This document shows positions 29,285 through 37,582 of a stretch of DNA of 64,000 bases, piece after piece; position 1 is the first letter of the stretch; each line of letters starts with the position of its first letter. The DNA lies in contig SBEG01000010.1 of the NCBI GenBank assembly GCA_009668975.1, positions 54,588 through 118,587 of the forward strand, written 5' to 3'. The translations under genes and the position numbers were made by a program. The DNA comes from Deltaproteobacteria bacterium. Lineage in GTDB: Bacteria > Desulfobacterota > Desulfuromonadia > Geobacterales > Geobacteraceae. The notes beneath the pieces were generated by a model. The model had not been told where the DNA came from. It saw only the letters and a program-made list of their open reading frames with translations, and searched no databases.

Positions 29285-31653
29285 AGCAGCTCCGTAGTAA
29301 AGTTGAACTCCGAGGTTCCCTCGATGGCCGTTCCCCTGATGCAGGCCTCAAGCACCCGTTTCCGTGCTTCACCGGCTTCCCCGGAAAGGTCGGCGATAAA
29401 GGAGCTGCAGCCGCTCTCGCGCAGCCTTCGACGATAGCCGCTGATGGCGAATCTGCGGTCCGCGGTTACGGTGGTCAACCCGTCGCGGCTGGAAACCGTA
29501 TAGGCGTCACCCCGGTCGGAGACCAGCGGGGAATCGCTGCGCACCCCCTTGATGACGATCTTTGAGGTAATCACCGGAACCGGGGCAAAGAGCAGCACCC
29601 GCCGTTCGATGTCCAGGTTGGCCCGAAGCAGGCTTTCCAGGTTGGGGAAGTCGTCTTCCAGGTAGAGGGTTGCGGCGGTTGCGCCCCGCTCCTGCCAGTG
29701 GCGGAGCGCCTGGCTGTTGAGGGAGTAAAGCCGGTAATCGCAGCAGATTTCCACGGCAAGGCCGTGCAGCAGGGCGAAATGGGAAAGATTTGCCGCCTCG
29801 AAGCGGTTGAAGCCGTGCTCGACCAGGAGTTTGATCGCTTCGCGGTAAAAGGGCAGGTCCGCTTCGAAAATGATAAAGGGCAGATGCCAGATAATCTTCT
29901 CTTGGCGACCACGCAGCTTTCCGGCAAAAGCCTGGAGCTGATGGAGGTTGGCCTTTGAGACGGGCAGGATCAGGGTATCGACGCCTTCCTGGTGGACGAG
30001 ATGGAAATCCCGGATCGATTCAACCCGGACGCTCAGTTCGTCCCGGCGCTCGGCCGGGGCATGGCCGGGTCCGATCAGGCTTGCCAGTGCCGCTTCTTTT
30101 GCCCGGCGCAGCCGCTCTTTTTTTCCGCCGAGAACCTTTTCCTCCAGGGTCTGGTAGAGGGACCGGCGGATCTCTTTCAGCTTCGGCAACGGAATGAGCA
30201 CAGCCGGGAAGGCGGGGGCGCTCAGGGTTCCCAGGGTAAAGGGCGTATCGCCGCACTTTTCGAACTGGGCCCGCAGAACTCCTGCCATGTCCGCGGAGCG
30301 GGACGGTTCCAGCGTGCCGAGCGGGTATTCCGCGACCCATTCCAGCCCCGCGGCCCGCGCCGTGATCCGGAGGTTTTCTCCGTTCAGGGCCAGGGCCAGA
30401 TTGCAGCGGGTCTTCTGCCCCTTTATGCCGGACAGTTTCCGCAGGCAGGCGTTTTCGCTCATGGTGAAGGCCGTTTCGGAAGAAACTTTGAAGACTGCAT
30501 CGCCGACCGCAAAGGCAAAGGGCGCGGTGACGGTGATGAGGGATTTTTCCCGGGCCACTTTCACCGGCTTTCCGCCGAGGGTGATATCCTTGACGGTGAA
30601 GGCCTTGCCCGCCTTGTCGCTCTTCGGTTGGACCCGCACCCGGTCGCCCAGGTGGAGGCGGTCCTTGGTTTCGAAGGTGATGCGATTCTTCTGGATGCTC
30701 CTGATCTCTCCGAGGTAGCGGCCGGTTGCGCCACGCAAACTGGGAATGGCGATATCCGTGGGCTGATGGGAGGCGAGAAAGCCGCGGGTCGGTACGCGAC
30801 CAAAGGAGAGCTTCAGCAGTTCCTTGGCTTCGGCCACGGCATCGGCCCGTTTGGCGGCCGGCGCGTCGAGCACCATCCGGTAGGCGCCCACCACGCTCGC
30901 CACGTATTCCGCTGATTTCATCCGCCCCTCGATCTTGAAGGAGGAGACCCCGGCTTCCACCAGCTCCGGCAGCATGTCAATACTGGAGAAATCATTGGGG
31001 GAAAAATAGTAGCCTTCCTTGCCCCGATAGCGGTAGAGCCTGCGGCAGGGCTGGGCGCAACGACCGCGATTGCCGCTGCTGCCGCCGAGGAACGAGGAAA
31101 AGTAGCATTGTCCGGAGAAAGAGAAACAGAGGGCGCCGTGGATGAAGCACTCCAGTTCCACCTCGGTTTTCCGGGCAATGGTGCGGATTTCGTCGATGTG
31201 CAGTTCCCGGGCGAGGACCACGCGGGAGAAGCCGAGGCTTTCCAGTTCCTGGACGCCGAGGGAATTGTGGATCGTCATCTGGGTCGAAGCGTGCAGCGGC
31301 AGGTCGGGGAAGTGCTCGCGGATCAGGCGGTAGACCGCCATATCCTGGAGTATCACCCCGTCCGGCTCGATCCCGGAGAGGGCGGACAGCACCTCGACCA
31401 GCTTGGGCAGTTCCTGCTCCTTGACCAGGGTGTTCAGGGTCACATAGACCTTGCGCTGCTGCGAATGAGCATAGGCAACGATCTTTTCCATCTGCGGCAG
31501 GGAGAAGTTTTTAGCCTTGGCCCGGGCGGAAAACTCTGTCAGACCTGCGTAGACGGCATCAGCGCCCTTTTCCATGGCGGCAAAGAATGCCTCCAGCGAC
31601 CCGGCCGGGGCAAGTAGCTCCGGTTTACGTATTTTGTCAGCATTTTCAATCAT
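29281..31653 (-). CDS. Peptidase U32 family protein with DUF3656
   Basis: This roughly 790-residue protein is a long U32-family member. The first 290 residues carry [38 protein letters not shown] and the cysteine-bearing [38 protein letters not shown], which holds an Fe-S cluster in characterised relatives. Those relatives (RlhA, TrhP, UbiU) act in RNA or quinone hydroxylation, so the peptidase label is probably misleading. The C-terminal half includes a DUF3656-like region. I chose the ATG at 31653; a TTG at 31689 is possible and neither has a strong ribosome site. The stop overlaps hslO. Confidence 0.88.
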   Translation of the reverse strand: MIENADKIRKPELLAPAGSLEAFFAAMEKGADAVYAGLTEFSARAKAKNFSLPQMEKIVAYAHSQQRKVYVTLNTLVKEQELPKLVEVLSALSGIEPDGVILQDMAVYRLIREHFPDLPLHASTQMTIHNSLGVQELESLGFSRVVLARELHIDEIRTIARKTEVELECFIHGALCFSFSGQCYFSSFLGGSSGNRGRCAQPCRRLYRYRGKEGYYFSPNDFSSIDMLPELVEAGVSSFKIEGRMKSAEYVASVVGAYRMVLDAPAAKRADAVAEAKELLKLSFGRVPTRGFLASHQPTDIAIPSLRGATGRYLGEIRSIQKNRITFETKDRLHLGDRVRVQPKSDKAGKAFTVKDITLGGKPVKVAREKSLITVTAPFAFAVGDAVFKVSSETAFTMSENACLRKLSGIKGQKTRCNLALALNGENLRITARAAGLEWVAEYPLGTLEPSRSADMAGVLRAQFEKCGDTPFTLGTLSAPAFPAVLIPLPKLKEIRRSLYQTLEEKVLGGKKERLRRAKEAALASLIGPGHAPAERRDELSVRVESIRDFHLVHQEGVDTLILPVSKANLHQLQAFAGKLRGRQEKIIWHLPFIIFEADLPFYREAIKLLVEHGFNRFEAANLSHFALLHGLAVEICCDYRLYSLNSQALRHWQERGATAATLYLEDDFPNLESLLRANLDIERRVLLFAPVPVITSKIVIKGVRSDSPLVSDRGDAYTVSSRDGLTTVTADRRFAISGYRRRLRESGCSSFIADLSGEAGEARKRVLEACIRGTAIEGTSEFNFTTELL

Positions 31654-31710
31654 CTGCACAGAGTAGCCGAAGGGAGGGGAGGGCGTCAAGAACTGAATGC
31701 AAACTCGAAC

Positions 31711-32553
31711 CTACTCCGGTATCCCGGTCTCGCAGGGCACCCCGGTTTGGCAGAGTCCGCAGCCGGGAGTGGCGACCCCATATCGTTCGCCCACCTCCCG
31801 CACCACGGTTTCGTAGCCGTAGACCCGGCAGCGCTCCTTGTCATGTCCAAAGCGGGTGATGGCGCCGACCGGACAACGGCTGTTGCAGGCGCCACAGCTG
31901 CCGTTCCGGCAGAACAGGCAATTTTCGGCGAAGTGTTGATAGCGGCGCGGGCTGGGAGGGATGATCAGATCGGTGATGACGCTGCCGCAGCGATGGGCGA
32001 TGCCCCGTTCGCTGATGAACCCCCGGTTGAGGCTGAAGGTGCCGAGTCCGGCGGCAAAGGCAGCGTGGCGTTCCGACCAGGTGGAAGAAAGTCCTTCCGC
32101 GGTTTCCACGGTCTGCCAGCCTTCGGCCAGGAGTGGGGCGACCGCCTGGTGGCCCTTGACCAGGAGGAAGTCTGTCAGATGCCGCCGCAGGTCATTGTTG
32201 AATGCTTCTCCGTGGGTGCGGGTGAAGGCCCATTCCCGGGAAGGCCAGAGACTTTCTTTCCGGTTGCTCTCCCGGGCTGCTTCGGAAATGGGGAGTATCC
32301 AGCAGACCACCGTGCCAGTAACATATCTTTTTCCAGGAAAGGCTCTTTCCAGCAGTTCCCGGGGAGTCTGGTGATGCGGGCCGATGATTTTCCGGTAGCT
32401 TTCGAACAGAGGGTCCGAGGCAGCGGCGAATCCCACCAGCGGTTTGTCGAAGTAGCGGCAGTCGGAGTCGGGGAACCGGTTGGCGGCGCTTTCCGCGGTA
32501 AAGCGGATGATCTCGTCGCGAAGGTCATTTTCCCGGCCTGTTTTTCCGTTCAT
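31711..32553 (-). CDS. 4Fe-4S reductase related to epoxyqueuosine reductase
   Basis: This 280-residue protein resembles QueG-like double-cluster ferredoxin reductases. The C-terminal region has CLFCRNGSCGACNSRCP followed later by CGLCQTGVPCE, enough cysteines for two [4Fe-4S] clusters. The N-terminal 180 residues would bind cobalamin in true QueG. It lacks the long HEAT-like tail of QueG, so a different substrate is possible. GGGAGGAGAC lies directly before the ATG at 32553, so upstream in-frame sequence is not part of the gene; that upstream part is in fact the remnant of a mutT gene. Confidence 0.8.
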   Translation of the reverse strand: MNGKTGRENDLRDEIIRFTAESAANRFPDSDCRYFDKPLVGFAAASDPLFESYRKIIGPHHQTPRELLERAFPGKRYVTGTVVCWILPISEAARESNRKESLWPSREWAFTRTHGEAFNNDLRRHLTDFLLVKGHQAVAPLLAEGWQTVETAEGLSSTWSERHAAFAAGLGTFSLNRGFISERGIAHRCGSVITDLIIPPSPRRYQHFAENCLFCRNGSCGACNSRCPVGAITRFGHDKERCRVYGYETVVREVGERYGVATPGCGLCQTGVPCETGIPE

Positions 32554-32599
32554 GTCTCCTCCCGGTAATCTGTTGGGCTTTTCCGCTTTTCCCTCAAGG

Positions 32600-32740
32600 C
32601 GAGGTGTGATGCGATAAGCGAGGGAGATCAGCTGCCGGCCAATCCAGCCCATACACCTTATGCGCGGAAAGCCAGGCCAGTGCCCACTGCTCATGGAGAA
32701 CTCGCACGACCCCACGTAACCCGTGGAGCGCGAATCGCAA
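32600..32740 (-). pseudogene. Fragment of a mutT-type Nudix gene
   Basis: Read on the minus strand, this stretch gives GVVRVLHEQWALAWLSAHKV then YGLDWPAADLP. The intact mutT at 34506-34925 ends with GTLVLHEHRAMAWLSPHELK then ELDWPEADLP. The match is clear, with no start, no Nudix box and no proper ending, so it is a decayed 3' fragment 2 kb from a working copy. The exact upstream edge is uncertain. Confidence 0.8.
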
Positions 32741-32794
32741 GAGGCCGAATCTTTGCCCCCTATTTCTGTTCTGCTATTCCACGAAATTCCTCGT

Positions 32795-33418
32795 TTATTC
32801 ATCCACGATTACAATTTCTTTCTGCAACCGCGCTTTTTTCAAAAAGGGAAGTTGAACCTCCGACGAAAAATCTTTTGGCGAATACCAGTTCGGTGGATGG
32901 TCGAAGGCAAGGAGGCCCATGTGCATGTAGGTTTCCGCAATCAATTCGGCGCAGAACAAGCTTGAGGAACTCTCCCTCTCACCCAGGAGTTTCCCTTTTA
33001 AATAGGACTTTACCAGTTCCCAGTCAGTGGGATAAGGAAGTAAGTGAACATTTTCAATGTAGTTCCTCAGACTATCCATCATGAATCTGGTCCGGCGTAC
33101 TTTCAGCCTGCGCAGGGCAAACACCTTGTATAACTTTTTCATTCTTCCAATTCGCAGACGATCATCGAGAGAAACGATTCGTGCCCCCGATTTTTTTGCA
33201 TGAAGGATTTTATCCTCAAGAAAATGGAGCGGCGTTGACTCCCAAAGTAAAGGCGGGTCAATGCCACGTATCCTTATGATCATGGCAACATGGGACCAGG
33301 GACTTTGCTCCACAACTTTAATTATCTCACTATCAATGTTCAAACCCTGCATCAGCACAAGGTCGCCGGTTAACAATTCGTCCCGTATTTCACTGTACTC
33401 GATGACTGTAAGAGCCAC
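32795..33418 (-). CDS. C92/YiiX-type papain-like permuted amidase (NlpC/P60 superfamily)
   Basis: This 207-residue protein resembles YaeF/YiiX-like permuted cysteine amidases. The histidine motif comes first (SPWSHVAMIIRI, near residue 43) and the cysteine later (SSSLFCAELIAETY, near residue 155), the permuted order of this clan. No signal peptide is evident, which suggests a cytosolic or membrane-peripheral role. The substrate is unknown. Base composition is lower in GC than the neighbours, and flanking DNA holds gene remnants, so it may be a recent arrival. Confidence 0.72.
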   Translation of the reverse strand: MALTVIEYSEIRDELLTGDLVLMQGLNIDSEIIKVVEQSPWSHVAMIIRIRGIDPPLLWESTPLHFLEDKILHAKKSGARIVSLDDRLRIGRMKKLYKVFALRRLKVRRTRFMMDSLRNYIENVHLLPYPTDWELVKSYLKGKLLGERESSSSLFCAELIAETYMHMGLLAFDHPPNWYSPKDFSSEVQLPFLKKARLQKEIVIVDE

Positions 33419-34505
33419 GGAAATTCCTCCGGCACGTGCTCCGTATTAATCCCTGTTCCACTCGCATTGAAACCATGGGAGACCTGTGGAAAAAAGGAAA
33501 ATATGATATCCCACCTTTCTACTCTATCTTTGGTGTCAGACCAAATCAAATTATTAATTTCATGAGATAAACCCCTCAATAAGAGCTGTTATTCAGTCTA
33601 AACGCACTTTTTTGGGGTCAAAAACTACATTGTAAGGTCCATATGTTTTTTAGCAATTCTTAGAAGTCCCATTTTGTCGCCAAAAACGTTACTCTAAGGC
33701 CATCAAAATTGGCCAATATGTCTTATAGTTGTCACATGTCAAGAAGGTACCATAGTCAGAACCCCAGGCTGCATGTGCAGACATCGTCTCATCTTCTTTT
33801 CGTATTACAGTGGTGCGATTTACCCGCCAGCAGTTAGGGCGAGTGCTATCATTATGTGGGGAATTCTCATATGTTGTGACGTGTGTAGATCTGACACCCT
33901 CATCTCTTTCTAACCGGTAATGAGAGTTTCCTGGATTGCCGGCAGCTCTTTCACCAGTTTCGCATATTCCAGTGAACAGCTCCCTTCTTCTATGTTGGAA
34001 ACTTTCCAACAACCATTTTGCAGGGTAAAAGTCCAGATGGTCTCAACGTCTTTCCATTTTTTGTCCGCCTCAACAACTTTGCCACTGTCACGTGAAGACA
34101 AATAGTCCTGCATGTGTGCAGTAATGGAGATGGCAATTATTGACCCTTCATGGGGAGCCGCATCGTTCCGGGGAATGAATAAAAGAGGACGAATTGGTAT
34201 GTTGACCAGAAAACTGGCCAAAACCAACCTGCTTTCTCCGTGAGTCAATGACCAGCAATGTTGACATCCGGACGAACCATGACAAAACATATTCCAATAA
34301 AAACACACTATATAAATTTAACTAATCATTATCAAAACTGAATAACGATACGCAGCAGGTATGAATGAAAAACCAGCGGATTGGCACCAGCGTTCAGGAA
34401 ATACAGGGGAATTACAAGAACATCAGATCAATTTTTTCTGACTCCTTTGTGGAATGAATCAGCACTCTGTGTGAGCTAGAGGAGACGAATGTCGGAACCC
34501 TTTGA
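33419..34505. other. AT-richer region with no convincing intact gene
   Basis: Base composition falls visibly compared with both sides. The only recognisable content is the Tim44-like remnant listed at 33910-34308. Between 33420 and 33900 and between 34310 and 34490 I see no ribosome-site-led gene, hairpin terminator or repeat. It reads as decayed accessory DNA. Confidence 0.55.
33910..34308 (-). pseudogene. Remnant of a Tim44-like domain protein
   Basis: The last 75 residues of this 132-codon frame (IAISITAHMQDYLSSRDSGK, VVEADKKWKDVETIWTFTLQ, NGCWKVSNIEEGSCSLEYAK) have the look of the C-terminal part of Tim44-like domains. The first 55 codons do not fit: they are cysteine- and tryptophan-rich, with no membrane anchor or normal domain start. 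I read this as the tail of a gene whose 5' part was lost or replaced. It may still be expressed as a short protein. Confidence 0.45.
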
Positions 34506-34925
34506 TTATTTTGCACACGATTTCTGTTCGACGAGCAAGGCGAGATACGAGGCGATCACGGGGAGATCTGCTTCCGGCCAGTCCAGTTCCTTCAGTTCAT
34601 GCGGGGAGAGCCAGGCCATGGCCCGATGTTCATGGAGGACCAGCGTGCCCCCCGCGAGTGTGCAAACGAACGGGATCAGTTCGATGGTGAATTCTTCATA
34701 GCGGTGATGAACGGGCGGCAGGGCGTGTTTGATGCTCGCGCGGACACCCAGTTCTTCCTCCAACTCCCGTGCCAGGCACTCTTCAGGGCTTTCTCCGGGG
34801 TGGAGTTTGCCGCCTGGAAATTCCCACTTGAGCGGCATGCTCATGGTGGTATTGCGCTGTGTTGCCAGTACCTTGCCTGCATCTTCGATGACGGCGCAGG
34901 CGACCCGTACGGTCCGGTCTTTCAC
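34506..34925 (-). CDS. mutT: MutT-type Nudix hydrolase (8-oxo-dGTP diphosphatase-like)
   Basis: This 139-residue Nudix enzyme probably removes oxidised GTP from the nucleotide pool. The Nudix box is intact: G39-x5-E45-x7-R53-E54-LEEELG60. The start MKDRTVRVACAVIED and the overall length match MutT. A decayed second copy lies 2 kb away at 32600-32740, so the region has had a mutT duplication or replacement. The gene is divergent from the PilZ gene at 35046. Confidence 0.9.
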   Translation of the reverse strand: MKDRTVRVACAVIEDAGKVLATQRNTTMSMPLKWEFPGGKLHPGESPEECLARELEEELGVRASIKHALPPVHHRYEEFTIELIPFVCTLAGGTLVLHEHRAMAWLSPHELKELDWPEADLPVIASYLALLVEQKSCAK

Positions 34926-35045
34926 AAAGATATCCTCTCTCAGGCTGATTTTCTGTGAATTTCAATTATTGTTGTGCTACAATTCTTCCGGTTGCTTTCC
35001 GAGCGGTTTTGCAAACAAAATTTTGCCTGCGGGAGATCCCATCGT

Positions 35046-35405
35046 ATGTCAAACAGTAGACGATTCAGTCGTGTCAAGTGTGTGGAAAAAAGTATTGTCG
35101 AAACCGCTTCCGGCCCGTGCGAGGTTACCTTGCTCGATATTTCGCTGCGGGGGGCGCTGGTGGAGCATGATCCGGCCTTTCCCGTTACGATAGGAGACCG
35201 CTGGAAACTCATTTTTCAGCTGGACCATTCCGATATAATCCTCGAGTTCGGGGTTGAGGTGATCCATTGTCGCGACAACCTCGCCGGGGTGAAGTTTGTC
35301 GAAGTTGACCTGGACACCATGATCCACCTGCGAAGCCTGATGGAAGCGCGGACCGTCAACCCCGATCAGGTGCGCTACGAACTGGAATTCCTGCTGGATG
35401 AGTAA
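35046..35405 (+). CDS. PilZ-domain protein
   Basis: This 119-residue protein is a single PilZ domain. SRRFSRVKC at the N-terminus supplies the RxxxR clamp and DISLRGALVE the (D/N)xSxxG motif for cyclic di-GMP. It differs clearly from the PilZ protein at 6780. I use the ATG at 35046 (MSNSRRFSR), preceded by GGGAG at a long spacing. A TTG 72 bases earlier would add a non-PilZ leader. Its partner is not indicated by context. Confidence 0.88.
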   Translation: MSNSRRFSRVKCVEKSIVETASGPCEVTLLDISLRGALVEHDPAFPVTIGDRWKLIFQLDHSDIILEFGVEVIHCRDNLAGVKFVEVDLDTMIHLRSLMEARTVNPDQVRYELEFLLDE

Positions 35406-35500
35406 GGGTTCCGTCCGCAAAATCCGGCAGTCTCCGGAGGCTGCAATGCACGAAAACCAGATCGAAAGGCACTTAAAAAGTCTTTTTGCCAACACTTCAC

Positions 35501-35563
35501 ACCAAAAACCAAAAACTGAAAACCCCTTCCCCCTGCTGTCCCCTAACCCCTGTACCCTGTAAT
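35501..35563. repeat. Degenerate heptamer tract
   Basis: Nine units keep a strict 7-base period: ACCAAAA, ACCAAAA, ACTGAAA, ACCCCTT, CCCCCTG, CTGTCCC, CTAACCC, CTGTACC, CTGTAAT. It sits between convergent genes and matches the period and vocabulary of the tract at 10910-10951. Confidence 0.8.
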
Positions 35564-36933
35564 CACTCCCCAATAATCTCCAAAATCTGCTTTTTTCTCA
35601 ATTCCTGCAATTTATCAATGGTTTTCATGCGCATCGCACGGGACCTGGTAAAGGGATAGAGGATGCCGTTCATTACCCGCATGCCATAGTTTTTCTGGGG
35701 AAAATCGTAGAGGCCGTGACGCTGGTAGTGGCGGTGATCTGCAGGGAAAACATGGCGGAATTGCCCCCAGACCACGTCGCGGAAAAGCTTCTTGCCGCCG
35801 ATGCTCAGATAGGTCGGCGTTCTGACCGAACCGGCCGAATCGAGACGGACCACTTCTTCGGCCAGGTTCTGCAGCAGTGCATCAAGCTCCGCGGAATCAC
35901 CGAATTCATCAGTGACGTATCCGGCCGGATTTGCCTGCTGAATTTCGGTATAGGCCTGTAGAATCTGACGCAGGTTGGCCTGCTGGGCGAAGGGCCCGGA
36001 GATGATGAAGCCGAACTGTTTTCCGGCAAAGGCGGGTACATGGTTATTGAAAAAGCTCCGGTCGAAAAAGATCTTCCAGAGCGAGGAGAGGTAGCGGTCG
36101 CGGATTGAGCCGGCAAAGACAATGATGTCGGCGGTCTGCAGCTTCCCGGAAAACATCTCCCTGAACCCGTCCCGGTAGACGCAGATATTGTCATACCCGC
36201 ACTGCACACAGCCGACACAGCCCCCGGCGATGTCCACCGCGCGGAGGTTCACCACCTCAGGTGCGGCGGAAAAGGCTTCCCCGAATCTGCGGATCATGCC
36301 GCCCAGGGTACTCTCCTCATTTTCCAGGTCGGTAACGATCACCAGTCGTTTTCCCTGCGTGTCCACGCGCTCGCTTGCGGGGCCGGGCTGGTAGTGAAAA
36401 ACCCTCTCCGACAACGCCGGGTAGGTCCGCGAGGTGGGGATCTGCCGCTCCAGGGCCGAGAGAAAGTTTTGGCCGAAATCCAGCAGCCTTTCGCGTTCAT
36501 TTTCCCGCAGCAGGTCGTCCATGGCCGCCGAGTGGAAGCCGCAGTAGCTCAGGCCCAGGTCGTCGCAGATGGCGTGCAGATAGTTGTGCGCCGTGTGATC
36601 GAAAAAATGGATGGAGGTGGTGAGGACCGCGGCATAGCGGCCTCGAAAGGCATCTTCAAGGCCTCTTTCGAAAATCAGTTCGATAAAGCGCTTGTACTGA
36701 CCGGGAACCAGGTAGAAATAGACGGGGAAGGCCCAAAGGATCCCGTCCGCTTCTCGGACCGTATCGATACACTTGCTGAAGTTTGATTCGTCTATTTCCC
36801 ATGCTGTGATGGTTGCGGATACTTCCAGCACGGTCCAATCATGGTGGGGAAAACGGGCGCGTAGAAAGCGGACATAGAGATGGGTCAGGCCGTTTTCCCC
36901 CTTGGGGCTTCCACCGAGAACGACGATTTTCAT
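35563..36933 (-). CDS. Tandem flavodoxin-fold NAD(P)H oxidoreductase
   Basis: This 456-residue protein contains two flavodoxin-like FMN-binding domains in series. The first starts MKIVVLGGSPKGENGLT (phosphate loop GGSPKG) and runs to about 170; the second starts KRLVIVTDLENEES near 195 and contains GGCVGCVQCGYDNIC, a cysteine cluster like those in iron-sulfur flavoproteins, then GSIRDRYLSSLWKIFFDRSF. The C-terminal 90 residues are basic. It probably moves electrons from NAD(P)H or ferredoxin to an unknown acceptor. It lies upstream of pagL and the radical-SAM gene, in the same direction, with short gaps. Confidence 0.8.
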   Translation of the reverse strand: MKIVVLGGSPKGENGLTHLYVRFLRARFPHHDWTVLEVSATITAWEIDESNFSKCIDTVREADGILWAFPVYFYLVPGQYKRFIELIFERGLEDAFRGRYAAVLTTSIHFFDHTAHNYLHAICDDLGLSYCGFHSAAMDDLLRENERERLLDFGQNFLSALERQIPTSRTYPALSERVFHYQPGPASERVDTQGKRLVIVTDLENEESTLGGMIRRFGEAFSAAPEVVNLRAVDIAGGCVGCVQCGYDNICVYRDGFREMFSGKLQTADIIVFAGSIRDRYLSSLWKIFFDRSFFNNHVPAFAGKQFGFIISGPFAQQANLRQILQAYTEIQQANPAGYVTDEFGDSAELDALLQNLAEEVVRLDSAGSVRTPTYLSIGGKKLFRDVVWGQFRHVFPADHRHYQRHGLYDFPQKNYGMRVMNGILYPFTRSRAMRMKTIDKLQELRKKQILEIIGE

Positions 36934-36981
36934 GGCGACGTATCCTTTCCCCTCTTGCTGACCCAGTTTTTCCCGTTTTCT

Positions 36982-37575
36982 CTAGCGAAAGAAGGAGATT
37001 CCCAGGAGGAACTTGCTGGAATTGAGCGGTTCGTTCGGCGTTGCGGTTCCGGCATTGGAGATGTGATGGTACCGGTATTCAAGGGAGAGTGCGGTATCTT
37101 TGCTGATGAAATACTGGAGGCCGGTGCCGCCCTGGTAGGAGAAATTCAGCCTGCTGCCCATGCTGGGAAGTCCCAGGTCAACATAAAGAATGCCGCCCCC
37201 GGCAAAAACGTAAGGTGCCCAATTGTCCAGGGAGGTGAATTTCCAGCTTCCCAGGAGGTAGCCGCCGGTCATCGGTGAAACCTTGGGGTCCACCACCAGG
37301 TGCAGCGGCAGTTCCATCAGGAGTTCATGTCTGCCCTGGAACCAGCCGGAGCCGAGTTCCTCCGACAGGAACCAGCCGAAACGGGCGATGGTGTCGAACG
37401 TCTGCACCTGGGTCCGGGTTTCGCCAAAGTCGCGATGGGTAATGCCGTAGCCGGAGAGGAGCGAATATTCGCAGCGAGCCGTTTTCAGGTCGACCGGGTC
37501 AGCGGCCTGCGCCGCAGCGGGGAAGAATGTCAGGAGAAAAAGGGCTGCTGAAAGCAATATACGGGTTGTTGTCAC
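36982..37575 (-). CDS. pagL: PagL-type lipid A 3-O-deacylase
   Basis: This 197-residue outer-membrane protein has a signal peptide (cleavage near AQA-AD) and an eight-strand beta-barrel pattern ending in phenylalanine-rich GISFFR. The catalytic motif YRYHHISNAG supplies H171 and S173, spaced as in Pseudomonas PagL H126/S128; E182 is a candidate third residue. It would remove the 3-position acyl chain from lipid A. It lies between a flavoprotein gene and a radical-SAM gene on the same strand. Confidence 0.82.
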   Translation of the reverse strand: MTTTRILLSAALFLLTFFPAAAQAADPVDLKTARCEYSLLSGYGITHRDFGETRTQVQTFDTIARFGWFLSEELGSGWFQGRHELLMELPLHLVVDPKVSPMTGGYLLGSWKFTSLDNWAPYVFAGGGILYVDLGLPSMGSRLNFSYQGGTGLQYFISKDTALSLEYRYHHISNAGTATPNEPLNSSKFLLGISFFR

Positions 37576-37582
37576 AGGGTCC

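Noticed and set aside
33689..34012. 107-codon minus-strand frame overlapping the Tim44-like remnant
   Set aside because: It overlaps the better-supported frame in another phase, has no ribosome site and no recognisable domain.
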